The notes: a model not told the origin generated them from the sequence alone. Counted from the first letter of the stretch, positions 17,801 to 26,701 are shown. The stretch: DNA of 64,000 nt from Candidatus Aalborgicola bjergmarkensis (GCA_016708725.1 JADJFE010000001.1:372001-436000); one strand, 5' to 3'. A program made the numbers and translations.

Positions 17801-19925
17801 CAGTGGTCCGGTGCAATTGAATGCCAAGGGTGAAGCCGATATCCCTTTGGTCATCCCGGATTTCAATGGTACGCTGCGCTTGATGGCCGTGGCCTCCACC
17901 AGCAGCGCGTATGGCCACTCTGAAAAGGAAATGCTGGTGACAGCGCCCATCGTGGCGGAAATTGCCTTGCCACGCTTTATTGGCCCTGGCGACAATTCAC
18001 TGATCGCCCTGGATGTGACGAACATGCTGCCCAATGAGCAGGACATCCAGATCAAAATTGGCAGCGACCGATTGCTCAAGTTCAGTGAACCGGAACGCAG
18101 CCTCACACTCAAGAACAAGCAACGCCAGATTCTGCGCTTTGCCATGGAGCCGACCGAAGCGTATGGTCTGGCGCGGATCACGGTCGATGTGAAAACGCCG
18201 GGGGTCACGCCGATCCACCGCGAATTTGCCATGCAGATTCAACCCTCCGTCCCACGCGAGCAGGACAGCCGACGCTTGCGCGTGGATGCCGGGGCCAGTC
18301 AGAAACTTGATGCCAGCATGGTGGAGCGCTATTTCAAGGGCTCATCGACGCTGAGCGTGACTTTGTCGAACAAACCGCCCTTGAACATCAAGAGCATCGT
18401 CAAAGGTTTGCTGGATTATCCCTATGGTTGTCTGGAGCAAACCACCAGTGCGGCGTATCCGCATGTCTTCATTGATGAAGTTTCTGCCAAAGCCTTGGGC
18501 ATGGAGCCGCGCAGCCGCGAACAACGCGCCAGATTTATCGAGGGTGCGATTGCCCGTATCGCCGGGATGCAAGCGGCCAATGGCGGCTATCGTTTATGGA
18601 GTGGAGATTCCGGCGATTATGAAACCTGGCTGACGCCGTATGTAGCCGCCTTTTTAATGGACGCCAAAGATGCGGGCTTCAACGTGCCCGACGACATGAA
18701 CAAACGCGCCGGCAACTGGATGCTGGAAAAACTGCAGGCCGCCGCCAACCAGTTCCCCAGCATCCCGTCGGGCATCAAGCCCAAAGCCGACGGCAATTAC
18801 GATTGGCGGGATCATGAGTTTTTACGCAACAGCCACCAACGCTTTGCCGAATTTGCGCACATCGGCTATATGCTGGCGCGTGAACAAAAAGCGTCCCTGG
18901 CGACATTGCGCATGCTGCACGACCAGTACCGCGACCGCGCACGCTCCCCACTGCCGTTGGTGCACCTGGCGATTGCGCTGCAGTTGATGGGCGATGCCAA
19001 ACGCAGTGAACAAGCCTTGAACGAGGCCATGAGCAAGCCATACGGCATTCATGCCAATTACGATTGGGAATGGATGGGGGACTATGGCAGCGGCTTGCGC
19101 GACTATGCGCTGGCCTATGCTTTGTTGTACAAACACCAGGTACCGCACGCGCAGCGTGAAAACTTCTTGCAGCAAGTTTCCGCGCAAATGTCACGCAACC
19201 GTTATTACTATTCAACACAAGAGCGCATCGCATTGTTCCTGGCAGCGCGTGCCGCCGGTTTGACACCAGCTGAAAGCTGGAGCGCACAATTGACCAGCAG
19301 CGACGGCAATCAGCCGTACGCCAGCAAGGACAGCCAGACCATCAGTCTGAACCCGGCACTCGTCGCCAAGGGCATGACGCTGGAAAACAAAGGCACCGGG
19401 GCGCTGTGGGTTGAAGTCGAGAGCAGTGGCTTTCCCCTCAAGCCGCCCACGGCCACCGCAGACCGGATCACGCTGGAGCGGCGCTGGTTTACGACCGATG
19501 GCAAGCCCTGGAAAGACGGTACGCTGAAAGTCGGTGATATGGTGCTGGTGCGCATTACTGCGAAGGCCAAGCAAACCATCAACGATGGCCTGATCGTTGA
19601 CCCGGTGCCTGCCGGACTCGAAGTGGAAAACCAGAACCTGTCGCAAGGCCCCCAAGCCCAGGAATTCAGCATTGACGGCGTCAATCTGGCGCAAGCCATG
19701 GGCGACAGCCGGATCAAACACCGTGAATTCCGCGATGACCGCTTTGTGGTGGCCGCAAAAATCGATGGCAATCCTTTGCAACTGTTCTACATGTTGCGGG
19801 TGGTAACACCGGGCAAATACGCCGTTCCCGGCACCTATGCCGAAGACATGTACCGCCCGGAAATTCGCAGTTACCTACCCGCCAGCGAAGCCATCACCAT
19901 CCAGGACCCCCGCGCGGCGAAATAA
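14856..19925 (+). CDS. Bacterial alpha-2-macroglobulin (YfhM/ECAM-like)
   Basis: This 1689-residue periplasmic protease trap is anchored by an N-terminal helix (about residues 5-27) rather than by the lipobox seen in E. coli YfhM. A series of MG-type beta domains leads to the complement-like region with the thioester motif GCLEQ (about residues 1191-1195), so covalent trapping of proteases should be possible. A bait-like region and an alpha/alpha-toroid (MQAANGGYRLWSGDSGDYETWLTP begins at about 1238) follow. An acidic GEGEGEGEG plus Tyr/Asp-rich segment at about residues 220-240 is unusual. ATG 14856 is used because a ribosome-binding-like GGAGA precedes it. The gene is paired with pbpC, a conserved arrangement thought to protect the cell when the wall is breached. 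Confidence 0.92.
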   Translation: MFAKKTWLAIVISAALILAAGGLYWLKKHPAAGLVGGDTVATNPVFEVQACSARLHEDKPALALMLSDRIDSSQNLEQLIQVSDLGAPAREGKEAKAVTPTPVKAAWLVADNPRVIVFPNVKPGHLYKIELAAGIASASGRKLEAQHSCEVQADEMAPSFFFASKGSLLTANLNGGLPVVTVNIPEVDVEFLRIQEDKLPKFFDMVAGKRPKDSTNNEDAGEGEGEGEGAYYYDDYHDRNRFKGRTNGWQLNRLQSLSHSVYQNRFLTSEQNNARKTTFLPVEKIRELQEPGIYVAVMRRPGVFDNDYQVTYFFVTDIGLHVRRQMKYTDVFTTSLKTGKSLGGVDIDALDNQGKPLVHGKTDGDGHAQMTGLPDTAKILLARRGKEISVVSLQEPGLDLAEFDIGGHLPRDAKLFAYSGRDLYRPGEKFTVAVLARNADGSALPPAPLKVTLKKPGGEVYNTAVWQPQTKTPGYLQQDLELPADAATGKWSLEFRADPNAKQADTIYGFQVEEFLPERMKLTLQSDTKVLQKNAAFSVAVQGDYLYGAPAAGNRLLGSVASERASIPFGKEWPGFIVGDFNDDANKKRSEIAETALDESGKGEVEVPFEASANSVMQVRASFSLLESGGRPVVRSIERQWWPAPAMVAVRPLFDSHVSRDNALAEFELVRLDSNAKMQGIAQAPYRLVREDRQYYWRYEAGRGWHSGYSEAEETVHSGALALQKRAKLSLPVGWGRYRLEITDPETQITSQYRFYAGWNAQDAESMGNRPDRVKLQLENVPARPGEDIHVTITPPHDGEALVLVEADKVLWSQRVAVSVEGTRVSIPVHKDWKRADMYVSTIVYRPASQGDKVTPARAVGLSWLPLAHEAQKLKVAIQAPNQVEPEKRVTAKIKVDGMAGQNAMVTLSAVDVGILNITSFKTPDAFDFFFGKHRFSAELTDVYGKLIERMDGTPGKIKWGGDAGKRDTRSMPKKVKLVDLFSGPVQLNAKGEADIPLVIPDFNGTLRLMAVASTSSAYGHSEKEMLVTAPIVAEIALPRFIGPGDNSLIALDVTNMLPNEQDIQIKIGSDRLLKFSEPERSLTLKNKQRQILRFAMEPTEAYGLARITVDVKTPGVTPIHREFAMQIQPSVPREQDSRRLRVDAGASQKLDASMVERYFKGSSTLSVTLSNKPPLNIKSIVKGLLDYPYGCLEQTTSAAYPHVFIDEVSAKALGMEPRSREQRARFIEGAIARIAGMQAANGGYRLWSGDSGDYETWLTPYVAAFLMDAKDAGFNVPDDMNKRAGNWMLEKLQAAANQFPSIPSGIKPKADGNYDWRDHEFLRNSHQRFAEFAHIGYMLAREQKASLATLRMLHDQYRDRARSPLPLVHLAIALQLMGDAKRSEQALNEAMSKPYGIHANYDWEWMGDYGSGLRDYALAYALLYKHQVPHAQRENFLQQVSAQMSRNRYYYSTQERIALFLAARAAGLTPAESWSAQLTSSDGNQPYASKDSQTISLNPALVAKGMTLENKGTGALWVEVESSGFPLKPPTATADRITLERRWFTTDGKPWKDGTLKVGDMVLVRITAKAKQTINDGLIVDPVPAGLEVENQNLSQGPQAQEFSIDGVNLAQAMGDSRIKHREFRDDRFVVAAKIDGNPLQLFYMLRVVTPGKYAVPGTYAEDMYRPEIRSYLPASEAITIQDPRAAK

Positions 19926-19956
19926 AACCGCTAATCTGCTACCGTATCTATTTGTC

Positions 19957-22296
19957 GTGTTGCACCGGCCCGGCCTTGCCATCCGCTGGTTCAGGGCGCA
20001 TCCTGTGCGCGCCAGCCTGGCGCTGTTGCTGGCGCTGCTTTTATGCTGTGACCTGGTCTTTCCACCACCCCTACCCCAAGCCCAACCCGGCATGCTGGTG
20101 TTTGCCCGCGATGGTTCGCCCCTGCGGGGCTGGCCAGATAGCGATGGGGTCTGGCGTATTCCCGTCAGCCCCGAACAAGTCTCTGCGCATTATCTGCAAG
20201 CCCTGCTGCATTATGAAGACCGCTGGTTTTATTGGCATTGGGGCGTCAATCCCCTGGCCTTGCTGCGTGCTGGCTGGCAATGGCTGCGCCACGGAGCCAT
20301 CATCTCGGGCGGCTCCACCCTGAGCATGCAGGTGGCACGTGCCATCGAACCCATGCCGCATACGGTGCGCGGCAAACTCCAGCAAATCTGGCGCGCCTGG
20401 CAACTGGAGGCACGTTTGTCCAAGCGCGAAATACTGCAACTGTACCTGAACCACGCCCCCATGGGCGGCACCGTCGAAGGCGTGGAAATGGCCAGCCGCA
20501 GCTATCTGGGCAAGTCGGCGTACCACCTGTCACAGGCGGAAGCGGCGTTGCTGGTCGTCTTGCCGCAAGCACCCTCCCGCTGGCGCCCGGATCGCTACCC
20601 GCAAAAAGCCCAATCAGCACGGGACAAGGTGTTGCGGCGTATGGCACGCGACCAGGTCTGGCGTGCAGCCGATGTCGCCGATGCCCTGATCGAAAAAGTG
20701 GCAGCAACACCGCCAAAATTGACCTGGCTGGCGCCGCTGGCTGCCGAACGCCTGCACCAGCACGCACACGGCAGCGAAGTCATCCAGTCCACCATCGACC
20801 GCGATTTGCAGGTCATGCTGGAGCGCATGCTGGCTGACCGAGTGGGGCAGTTGCCCCGCCACGTCTCGATGGCCGCCCTGGTGGTCGATAGCCAGAGCAT
20901 GGACATACTGGCCTATGCCGGTTCCGCCGATTTCACCGATATGCGGCGGTTTGCGCATGTGGACATGGTGCGCGGCATCCGCTCGCCCGGTTCGACGCTG
21001 AAACCTTTTCTGTATGCCATGGCGCTGGATGAGGGGCTGATCCACTCTGAAAGCCTGCTGGCCGACACACCGCAATCCTTTCATGGTTATGACCCCGGTA
21101 ATTTCCAGGCGAACTTCTCCGGCCCGGTGAGTGTTGCCGATGCCCTGCAGCGCTCCCTGAATGTCCCGGCGGTTGACCTGCTGGATCGCATCGGTGCAGC
21201 GCGCTTTTACGCCCGTCTGGCCAATGCCGGTCTGCGCCTGCACCTACCCCCAAACGCCACGCCGAATCTGTCACTGATACTGGGCGGTGCTGGTACGAAT
21301 CTTGAGCAACTGGTCGGCGCCTACCGCAGCCTGGCCATGGCGGGCATGGCAGCAAAACCGCGCATGACCCCGCAAGAAGAACTCAAAGAAGCACGCATGA
21401 TGAGTCCCGGCGCCGCCTACATCGTGCGCGCGATTCTGGAAGCCGGTGGCAATCCTGACCGCGCTTTTATTGAAACGGGAGGCGCTTCCCTGGCCTGGAA
21501 AACCGGCACCAGCTATGGTTTTCGCGACGCCTGGGCGGTCGGTGTGGTCGATAGCTACACGCTGGGCGTCTGGATTGGCCGCCCCGATGGCACGCCCAAC
21601 CCCGGTTTCTTTGGCGCCAACGTCGCCGCCCCCCTGTTGCAACAAATCGCCTCTGCCTTGCCCAAACGGGGAGAACTGAACCGCAGCAAACCCGCAAGCG
21701 TCAGCAGCAGCGTGATCTGCTGGCCGCTCGGTTATGCGGCGGAAAAAACGGCGCCCGAGCATTGTCACCAACAGCGCAGCGCCTGGGTGCTGGCACAAAC
21801 CATCCCTCCCACATTACCGGACCGCTTGCGCACGCGCGGCCTGCTCGAAACCATCTGGACCCATCCAACCACCGGACTGCGCACCCTGCCGCACTGCCAG
21901 GCAAACGCCCAGACTCAAAAAATCGCCCGCTGGCCCGCTTTGCTCGAAGTCTGGCTCAGTGCCGCAGAAAAACAGCGTTACGGCCTGACACAAGCGCAGC
22001 AATGGGACCCCGATTGCCAGCCACACTTCAACGCCAGCAAAATCAGGATGAACGGCCTGAAACCCGGCAGCCGCCTGCGCCCCGTGCCGGGACACACGCA
22101 CATTCCCCTGACACTCGAAGCCGTGGCGACGCAGGGTCCGCATTACTGGCTGCTCGACGGCAAACTGGTCGCTCAAAGCCAGAACCAGCACAAGAAAACG
22201 GCCCGCCTGGTGCTTGACAGCGCCGGACAACACAGCATCGCCCTGATCGACAGCGCCGGAAACCATACCAGCGTCGATTTCTGGGTGGATTTGTGA
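19957..22296 (+). CDS. pbpC: Penicillin-binding protein 1C (bifunctional transglycosylase/transpeptidase)
   Basis: This is an about 779-residue peptidoglycan polymerase. A single membrane helix (about residues 15-36) precedes the GT51 transglycosylase with catalytic Glu in HYEDRWFYWHWGVN and ISGGSTLSMQVAR. The transpeptidase has the SxxK motif in SPGSTLKP (about 342-349), SLN and KTGTS (about 515), and a C-terminal BiPBP_C domain ends the protein. It follows the alpha-2-macroglobulin gene by 31 bp, as in many proteobacteria. The start is uncertain: a GTG at 19957 avoids overlap, while an ATG at 19837 would overlap the upstream gene by 89 bp. Several damaged copies of parts of this gene lie in the following 10 kb. 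Confidence 0.92.
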   Translation: MLHRPGLAIRWFRAHPVRASLALLLALLLCCDLVFPPPLPQAQPGMLVFARDGSPLRGWPDSDGVWRIPVSPEQVSAHYLQALLHYEDRWFYWHWGVNPLALLRAGWQWLRHGAIISGGSTLSMQVARAIEPMPHTVRGKLQQIWRAWQLEARLSKREILQLYLNHAPMGGTVEGVEMASRSYLGKSAYHLSQAEAALLVVLPQAPSRWRPDRYPQKAQSARDKVLRRMARDQVWRAADVADALIEKVAATPPKLTWLAPLAAERLHQHAHGSEVIQSTIDRDLQVMLERMLADRVGQLPRHVSMAALVVDSQSMDILAYAGSADFTDMRRFAHVDMVRGIRSPGSTLKPFLYAMALDEGLIHSESLLADTPQSFHGYDPGNFQANFSGPVSVADALQRSLNVPAVDLLDRIGAARFYARLANAGLRLHLPPNATPNLSLILGGAGTNLEQLVGAYRSLAMAGMAAKPRMTPQEELKEARMMSPGAAYIVRAILEAGGNPDRAFIETGGASLAWKTGTSYGFRDAWAVGVVDSYTLGVWIGRPDGTPNPGFFGANVAAPLLQQIASALPKRGELNRSKPASVSSSVICWPLGYAAEKTAPEHCHQQRSAWVLAQTIPPTLPDRLRTRGLLETIWTHPTTGLRTLPHCQANAQTQKIARWPALLEVWLSAAEKQRYGLTQAQQWDPDCQPHFNASKIRMNGLKPGSRLRPVPGHTHIPLTLEAVATQGPHYWLLDGKLVAQSQNQHKKTARLVLDSAGQHSIALIDSAGNHTSVDFWVDL

Positions 22297-22314
22297 TTTG
22301 TGATGTGTGATGTG

Positions 22315-22434
22315 CTCCTGATATAAGAGCTGTTCCCGCTTATTCCATGGGGTTTACAGCTCGATTTGGCATGTAAAAACACCCGAAAACGGCCAGTTTT
22401 GAAGGGCAAAATTCAAGGCAAATCGGGCTGTAAG
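22315..22434 (+). repeat. ~200-bp inverted-repeat element, copy 3 (right arm truncated)
   Basis: It begins about 18 bp after the pbpC stop with CTCCTGATATAAGAGCTG and contains the left arm and the centre. It breaks off at CAAATCGGGCTGTAA, where the cargo module sequence starts. The central spacer is also shorter than in other copies. Confidence 0.75.
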
Positions 22435-22498
22435 TCCAGTTGACATCATTACCGCATGCAATTTGAAGAACCGTTCAACCTCTACGGCAATACAGTTT

Positions 22499-23440
22499 CT
22501 ATTTCAAGTGATTACAAAATATGCCAACAATTAGTTTTCCACCATCGCGTATCCGATCTGGATTTATGTGGATTCGGTCCTGATGTCGCTCTAGTTTGGT
22601 ATGCCACCAAAAAACCACTTCGACTCCATCAATCAATCGTGTTCGCTCTTTTCGCGCTACTTTGTCGCCTTTAGTATTGCCATTCTCATCGGAAATATTT
22701 ACACCTAACGCGCCAAACTCTGCCTCAACACGAGTGCGTTGCTCCAAAAAAATGCGCTGTCCGTGATCTGCCAAACATCCCAAGTGGCGTACAACTTCCG
22801 CAACCAATTCGTGATATGCCTTGCTCATATCCTTGATGCCGCTGAACGCTCCTTCTGCGAACTCAATGGAAGGGAAGGCTGAGCCAGATAACTTTTCCAT
22901 TTCAGATGGCTTGCTCGTGGTCTCCACAATGAGCCAACGAAAGAAATTACAGTAACTTGCTTTGTCTCCAACCATCCATATACATGCGATATCGCCGCTG
23001 ACTGCAATGTTGCAAGCACCAACAGGCCTAATATTTAGAAAAACAATACACGCTATGGCATCGGCTTTTGATTCCGTGGTCTGCTTATGTGCCCAGGCAA
23101 TGGACGGCGCATATTCAGTTGGTCCATCGCCCATCTGAATATCAAAAGTTGTTGGCCATAATGCATCACCATCCTGCCACTTAGGTAACCCGCTAAAAAT
23201 AGCTGCCACCCGCTCTTGCGTAGCTCGAGGAATCTGGAATTTTGCGTTCGCACAATAGAGGTCATAGAAGGTCTGGTCTTGCCAAACCGGAATATTGAAT
23301 AAGTCTTCCGAGTAGCAAGCGGCATGCCCCTGCGCCCGTGCATCATCAAGTTGATCCAATATCAACTCTAGCGCCTCAACACACTCGGCAAGTACAAGAC
23401 CATCGAAACGCCAGCTTGACTCGTCAACAACAAATCGCAT
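22499..23440 (-). CDS. Unknown protein, third gene of DUF262/ATPase module
   Basis: I do not recognise this 313-residue protein. It has no signal peptide or clear membrane segment. It begins MRFVVDESSWRFDGL, contains a hydrophobic strand-rich middle (ADAIACIVFLNIRPVGACNI), and has a basic C-terminal stretch with KVARKERTRLIDGVEVVFWW. It starts 2 bp after the ATPase stop, so the two are surely co-transcribed and probably co-translated. Position and spacing suggest a dedicated effector or specificity partner of the ATPase and DUF262 proteins. Codon and base composition look more AT-rich than the flanking core genes. Confidence 0.7.
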   Translation of the reverse strand: MRFVVDESSWRFDGLVLAECVEALELILDQLDDARAQGHAACYSEDLFNIPVWQDQTFYDLYCANAKFQIPRATQERVAAIFSGLPKWQDGDALWPTTFDIQMGDGPTEYAPSIAWAHKQTTESKADAIACIVFLNIRPVGACNIAVSGDIACIWMVGDKASYCNFFRWLIVETTSKPSEMEKLSGSAFPSIEFAEGAFSGIKDMSKAYHELVAEVVRHLGCLADHGQRIFLEQRTRVEAEFGALGVNISDENGNTKGDKVARKERTRLIDGVEVVFWWHTKLERHQDRIHINPDRIRDGGKLIVGIFCNHLK

Positions 23441-23442
23441 GG

Positions 23443-24534
23443 TTAACGAGGGCGCCGAAGGCGGGTGAGCGCAGCAACATCAAGTTGAAATTGGTCAAAA
23501 AATCCGGGAGGCCAAGAGTCGATGCCGCCGGTTTCTGTAAATGAAAGCGTTTTAGGTGATGACAAAGAGTCTCCGTCGAAAAAATGCACTGTAGCCTTGG
23601 ACGCTTGCAAAACTCTTTGCTCGCCTATGGCACGCCTGATGCCGTTCAGTACGTGGTCTGAGTGCGTTTCTACAAGTACTTGAACTCCAGCCGCTGCAAT
23701 AGTCGCTAAGAATATCCCCATCTGTGACTGTCCTGCCGGGTGCAAATGTGCTTCTGGGTTCTCGACGATCAGGAGTCCATCCACGCCGGACGTAAGACCG
23801 GCAAGTATTACTGGTAGCGCATAGGTCACCCCGAATCCCATATTTGGAGGGCGAACCCACTCTTCATTCGGCCCTCGAAACCGTAGAGCGGCAACGGAGG
23901 TGCCGGCTAAGGTTTCCGTATCAATTTGTACGGGTCTGGCTACCCGCGATAGCCAGCGTTCAGTCTCAAACTTTAGCAATGCTGCGTCGTTCTCAGTCGC
24001 ACCTGGACATCGACGAACCGGATCCACAGCAAAAGTATCCAGCGCGTAAAGAAGTTGGGCACTGAATTCACCCCGCGAGCCTACCTCCAATAGATTGGCA
24101 GGCACCGCTGCGGAACCAAGGATACTGCGTGGGCCAATGCGTTCAGCCGAGAGGTATTGGAACATCCTGCCAGTTGGCTTAAATGCAGCCGGAACGTCTT
24201 GCGGCTCAGTCTTGACATCCGCGTAAAGCGCGGTCTCGCTCCCCTGCAATTCCCATACGTACTCGGCCTCTTGCTGATCGATAAGTTGAAAGCGTACTAA
24301 CTCAGGAGCATTCCAGTTCTGAATATCAGAAAACGTTCCCAAGTCCAGTCCGAAAGGCCCATTCAACTCAACAAATTGATCATCACGTCGTGTGGCCTCC
24401 CTAATCAAAACTAGGGCATGTATGACAGATGTTTTGCCAGCGCCATTCATCCCAGTTAACACTGTCAACGGGGACATCCTAAAAATCTCGTTTGCAAACC
24501 TCTTAAAACCTTGAATTTGGAGTGAATGAATCAT
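23443..24534 (-). CDS. AAA-family ATPase with DUF3696-like C-terminus
   Basis: This 363-residue ABC/OLD-like ATPase has Walker A GMNGAGKTS (about residue 28) and MGFGVTYALPVILAGL. Its Walker B-like segment LLIVENPEAHLHPAGQSQMG and the VETHSDHVLNGIRRAI segment are typical of RecF/OLD-type ATPases in defence and repair. The C-terminus GGIDSWPPGFFDQFQLDV matches the DUF3696 ending. There is no TOPRIM domain. Its start overlaps the DUF262 stop (ATGA). It is probably the ATP-dependent switch of a three-gene system; nucleic-acid sensing is inferred from the family only. Confidence 0.85.
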   Translation of the reverse strand: MIHSLQIQGFKRFANEIFRMSPLTVLTGMNGAGKTSVIHALVLIREATRRDDQFVELNGPFGLDLGTFSDIQNWNAPELVRFQLIDQQEAEYVWELQGSETALYADVKTEPQDVPAAFKPTGRMFQYLSAERIGPRSILGSAAVPANLLEVGSRGEFSAQLLYALDTFAVDPVRRCPGATENDAALLKFETERWLSRVARPVQIDTETLAGTSVAALRFRGPNEEWVRPPNMGFGVTYALPVILAGLTSGVDGLLIVENPEAHLHPAGQSQMGIFLATIAAAGVQVLVETHSDHVLNGIRRAIGEQRVLQASKATVHFFDGDSLSSPKTLSFTETGGIDSWPPGFFDQFQLDVAALTRLRRPR

Positions 24535-25718
24535 GAAAGTATCTTGGCTATTGCAGCCTTCGGCATATTGAGGCGTCGGCTAACATTAAGAAACGAGCCG
24601 GTTCCAACTCGTACCGCAGTGTCATAGTCAGGGTTCAGGAAGAGTTGACGGAAGGCATTTTGGATATCTTGTTTATGAGGCTGCAACTGTTCGAGCGAAT
24701 AGTCCGCCAAAGCAATGGCTTGCGACTCAAAGATAGCGCGATTCAAGGGGCCGCGTCGACTCGACTCTCCCGGCGTCCAAAGTCGGAAGGCTCCACGTCC
24801 CATAATTTCATTGGCGTTGCGCATGGCCCGATCAAACGCTGCGGTCATAGTCCCGGTATCTATTGTCGAATTGGTTTCATGTTGATGATCAATCGATTGG
24901 GTGAACTTCAACAAGAATGCATCCAAGCTCGTGGCCTTTGCATACTCCTCAACGGGAAGTGTATAAAACGCACAAAAACGCAGCGCCATTTCCCGGTCCA
25001 TCATTCGCTGGTTGTTTCGGATCCATTGTCCCGAAGCATCCTTGCTCCAAAACGCACGCCCCATTACGGCATTAAAACTCTCACTTTCCACTAACGCATT
25101 AAGGAAATTTCGAGAATGCACTTTACTCATGCAATGTCGAATTTCCTGAGCAGATAGGGGGCTTCCCCCTGTATTCACCCTATTGAAAATGTCGTACTTC
25201 ACTTCAGCTGGAGTTTGGGGCTCAATCACATGGGCGACGATTTGGGTCCCCGCGAAGCGACGCCGTGTGGCAGCGTCCAATGTTTGATACGACGTCCCTT
25301 TGAGTTTTGACAAGTACTCCAATGCATCACCATTCAACGCCAAGCCATTAGACATGAAGTGTTTTAGTGTGGTGAGTCGCTGTACCCCGTCAATGACTTG
25401 ATGTGCTCCGGTAACGTCCTGATTAAAGTAGAAAGCTGGGAGAGGAATCCCAAGGAGAATCGACTCAATCAATCGTACCTGCTGCTTATCCTTCCAAACA
25501 AAAGAGCGCTGGAAGTCTGGTGCGAGGTCCAGTTCTCCATCCACAATTTGGGTATAGATCTCTCTCAGAGTAAAGGTCTTTGTGGTAATACGAATATCCT
25601 TCGGATCCCACGGCTTTGTCGCCAAGTCCGTGCTCGATTTATCCTCATCTAGGGAAGGGTCGATCGCGTCGTCAATGATGACTGATGTATCAGTGGGACT
25701 ATCGTTTGAATCTATCAT
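24531..25718 (-). CDS. DUF262 (GmrSD/ParB-like nuclease) protein
   Basis: This 395-residue protein opens the module. The DUF262 core is clear: LAPDFQRSFVWKDKQQVRLI, SILLGIPLPAFYF, VIDGVQRLTTL and FNRVNTGGSPLSAQEIRHC. This is the ParB/Srx-like fold used by GmrS, SspE-type and related anti-phage proteins, with the QR and DGxQR motifs intact. No C-terminal HNH (DUF1524) motif is seen. ATG 25718 is preferred to a GTG at 25754. The promoter must lie in the about 125 bp between the start and the pbpC fragment at 25843. Confidence 0.87.
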   Translation of the reverse strand: MIDSNDSPTDTSVIIDDAIDPSLDEDKSSTDLATKPWDPKDIRITTKTFTLREIYTQIVDGELDLAPDFQRSFVWKDKQQVRLIESILLGIPLPAFYFNQDVTGAHQVIDGVQRLTTLKHFMSNGLALNGDALEYLSKLKGTSYQTLDAATRRRFAGTQIVAHVIEPQTPAEVKYDIFNRVNTGGSPLSAQEIRHCMSKVHSRNFLNALVESESFNAVMGRAFWSKDASGQWIRNNQRMMDREMALRFCAFYTLPVEEYAKATSLDAFLLKFTQSIDHQHETNSTIDTGTMTAAFDRAMRNANEIMGRGAFRLWTPGESSRRGPLNRAIFESQAIALADYSLEQLQPHKQDIQNAFRQLFLNPDYDTAVRVGTGSFLNVSRRLNMPKAAIAKILS

Positions 25719-25842
25719 GGCATTCCGAGTCGTTCTCACAAAAAACTGCTCCACCTGCTGATATGGCGATCTATCTGCGCGGCTTGCTCAACAGTGCTGC
25801 GGATGATACAGCCATGCACCCACCATCGCCCAACACCGTAAG

Positions 25843-26146
25843 TATTCCTATCCAGCCCGAGCAGGTCGCGGCGCATTATCTGCAAGCCCTGCTGCATTAT
25901 GAAGACCGCTGGTTTTATTGGCATTTTGGCGTCAATCCCCTGGCCTTGCTGCGTGCCAGCTGGCAATGGCTGCGCCATGGGGAAGTCATCTCGGGTGGCT
26001 CCACCCTGAGCATGCAGGTGGCGCGGGCCATCGAACCCATGCCGCACACGGTGCGCGGCAAACTCCAGCAAATCTGGCGTGCCTGGCAACTGGAGGCACG
26101 TTTGTCCAAGCGCGAAATACTGCAGCTGTATCTGAACCACGCCCTC
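25843..26146 (+). pseudogene. pbpC fragment, transglycosylase region
   Basis: This is a near-identical copy of pbpC positions about 20156-20456, from PEQVAAHYLQALLHYEDRW to EILQLYLNHA, with a few substitutions (for example His-Phe for His-Trp in the WH-GVN motif). It has lost the membrane anchor and everything after the transglycosylase donor-site region. At 26146 the sequence jumps to unrelated repeats. It cannot make a functional enzyme. Confidence 0.85.
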
Positions 26147-26152
26147 TTTTGG

Positions 26153-26235
26153 GTGAAGCGTGCCATTCAACTCCCCTCCTTTTCAAGGAGGGGTGCCCCG
26201 CAGGGGCGGGGTGGTAATCCGGAAACAGCAGCTTG
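26153..26235 (+). repeat. REP-like palindromic segment next to tandem array
   Basis: This segment contains CTCCCCTCCTTTTCAAGGAG, an inverted repeat around TTTT, followed by CCCCGCAGGGGCGGGG. It is a style of intergenic palindrome frequent in Burkholderiales. The preceding TTTTGGGTGAAGCGTGCCAT recurs with few changes at about 26492, on the other side of the 41-bp array, so the whole block is bounded by an imperfect direct repeat. Confidence 0.6.
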
Positions 26236-26490
26236 GGGATTAACCCCCTCCCCCCTTCGGGGTACTCCCCCTTGGCAGGATTAACCCCCTCCCCCCTTCG
26301 GGGTACTCCCCCTTGGCAGGATTAACCCCCTCCCCCCTTCGGGGTACTCCCCCTTGGCAGGATTAACCCCCTCCCCCCTTCGGGGTACTCCCCCTTGGCA
26401 GGATTAACCCCCTCCCCCCTTCGGGGTACTCCCCCTTGGCAGGATTAACCCCCTCCCCCCTTCGGGGTACTCCCCCTTGGCAGGGGGAGA
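26236..26490 (+). repeat. 41-bp tandem repeat, six copies
   Basis: GGATTAACCCCCTCC is followed by CCCCTTCGGGGTACTCCC and CCTTGGCA, repeated at an exact 41-bp spacing (TTAACC at 26240, 26281, 26322, 26363, 26404 and 26445). Copies are essentially identical, which indicates recent expansion. Each unit can fold through CCCC-TTC-GGGG. No unique spacers separate the copies. Confidence 0.95.
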
Positions 26491-26513
26491 GTTTTGGGCG
26501 AAGCGCGTCATTC

Positions 26514-26694
26514 ACCCCCCATGGGCGGCACCGTCGAAGGCGTGGAAATCGATAGCTACACGCTGGGCGTCTGGATCGGTCGGCCCGATGGCACGCCCAA
26601 CCCCGGTTTCTTTGGCGCCAACGTCGCCGCCCCCCCTGTTGCAACCAATCCGGAAACCATACCAGCGTCGATTTCTGGGTGGATTTGTGATGTG
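26514..26694 (+). pseudogene. Mosaic of three pbpC fragments ending with the pbpC 3' end
   Basis: Three pieces are joined head to tail. About 26514-26549 matches pbpC 20453-20490 (PMGGTVEGVE region). About 26550-26645 matches 21548-21648 (DSYTLGVWIGRPDGTPNPGF). About 26650-26694 matches 22256-22298 (NHTSVDFWVDL and stop). Large internal segments, including the transpeptidase SxxK and KTG motifs, are deleted. It runs straight into element copy 4. Confidence 0.85.
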
Positions 26695-26701
26695 TGATGT
26701 G

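Noticed and set aside
26236..26490. Possible CRISPR array
   Set aside because: The 41-bp units are directly adjacent and identical, with no unique spacers and no cas genes, so it is a tandem repeat.
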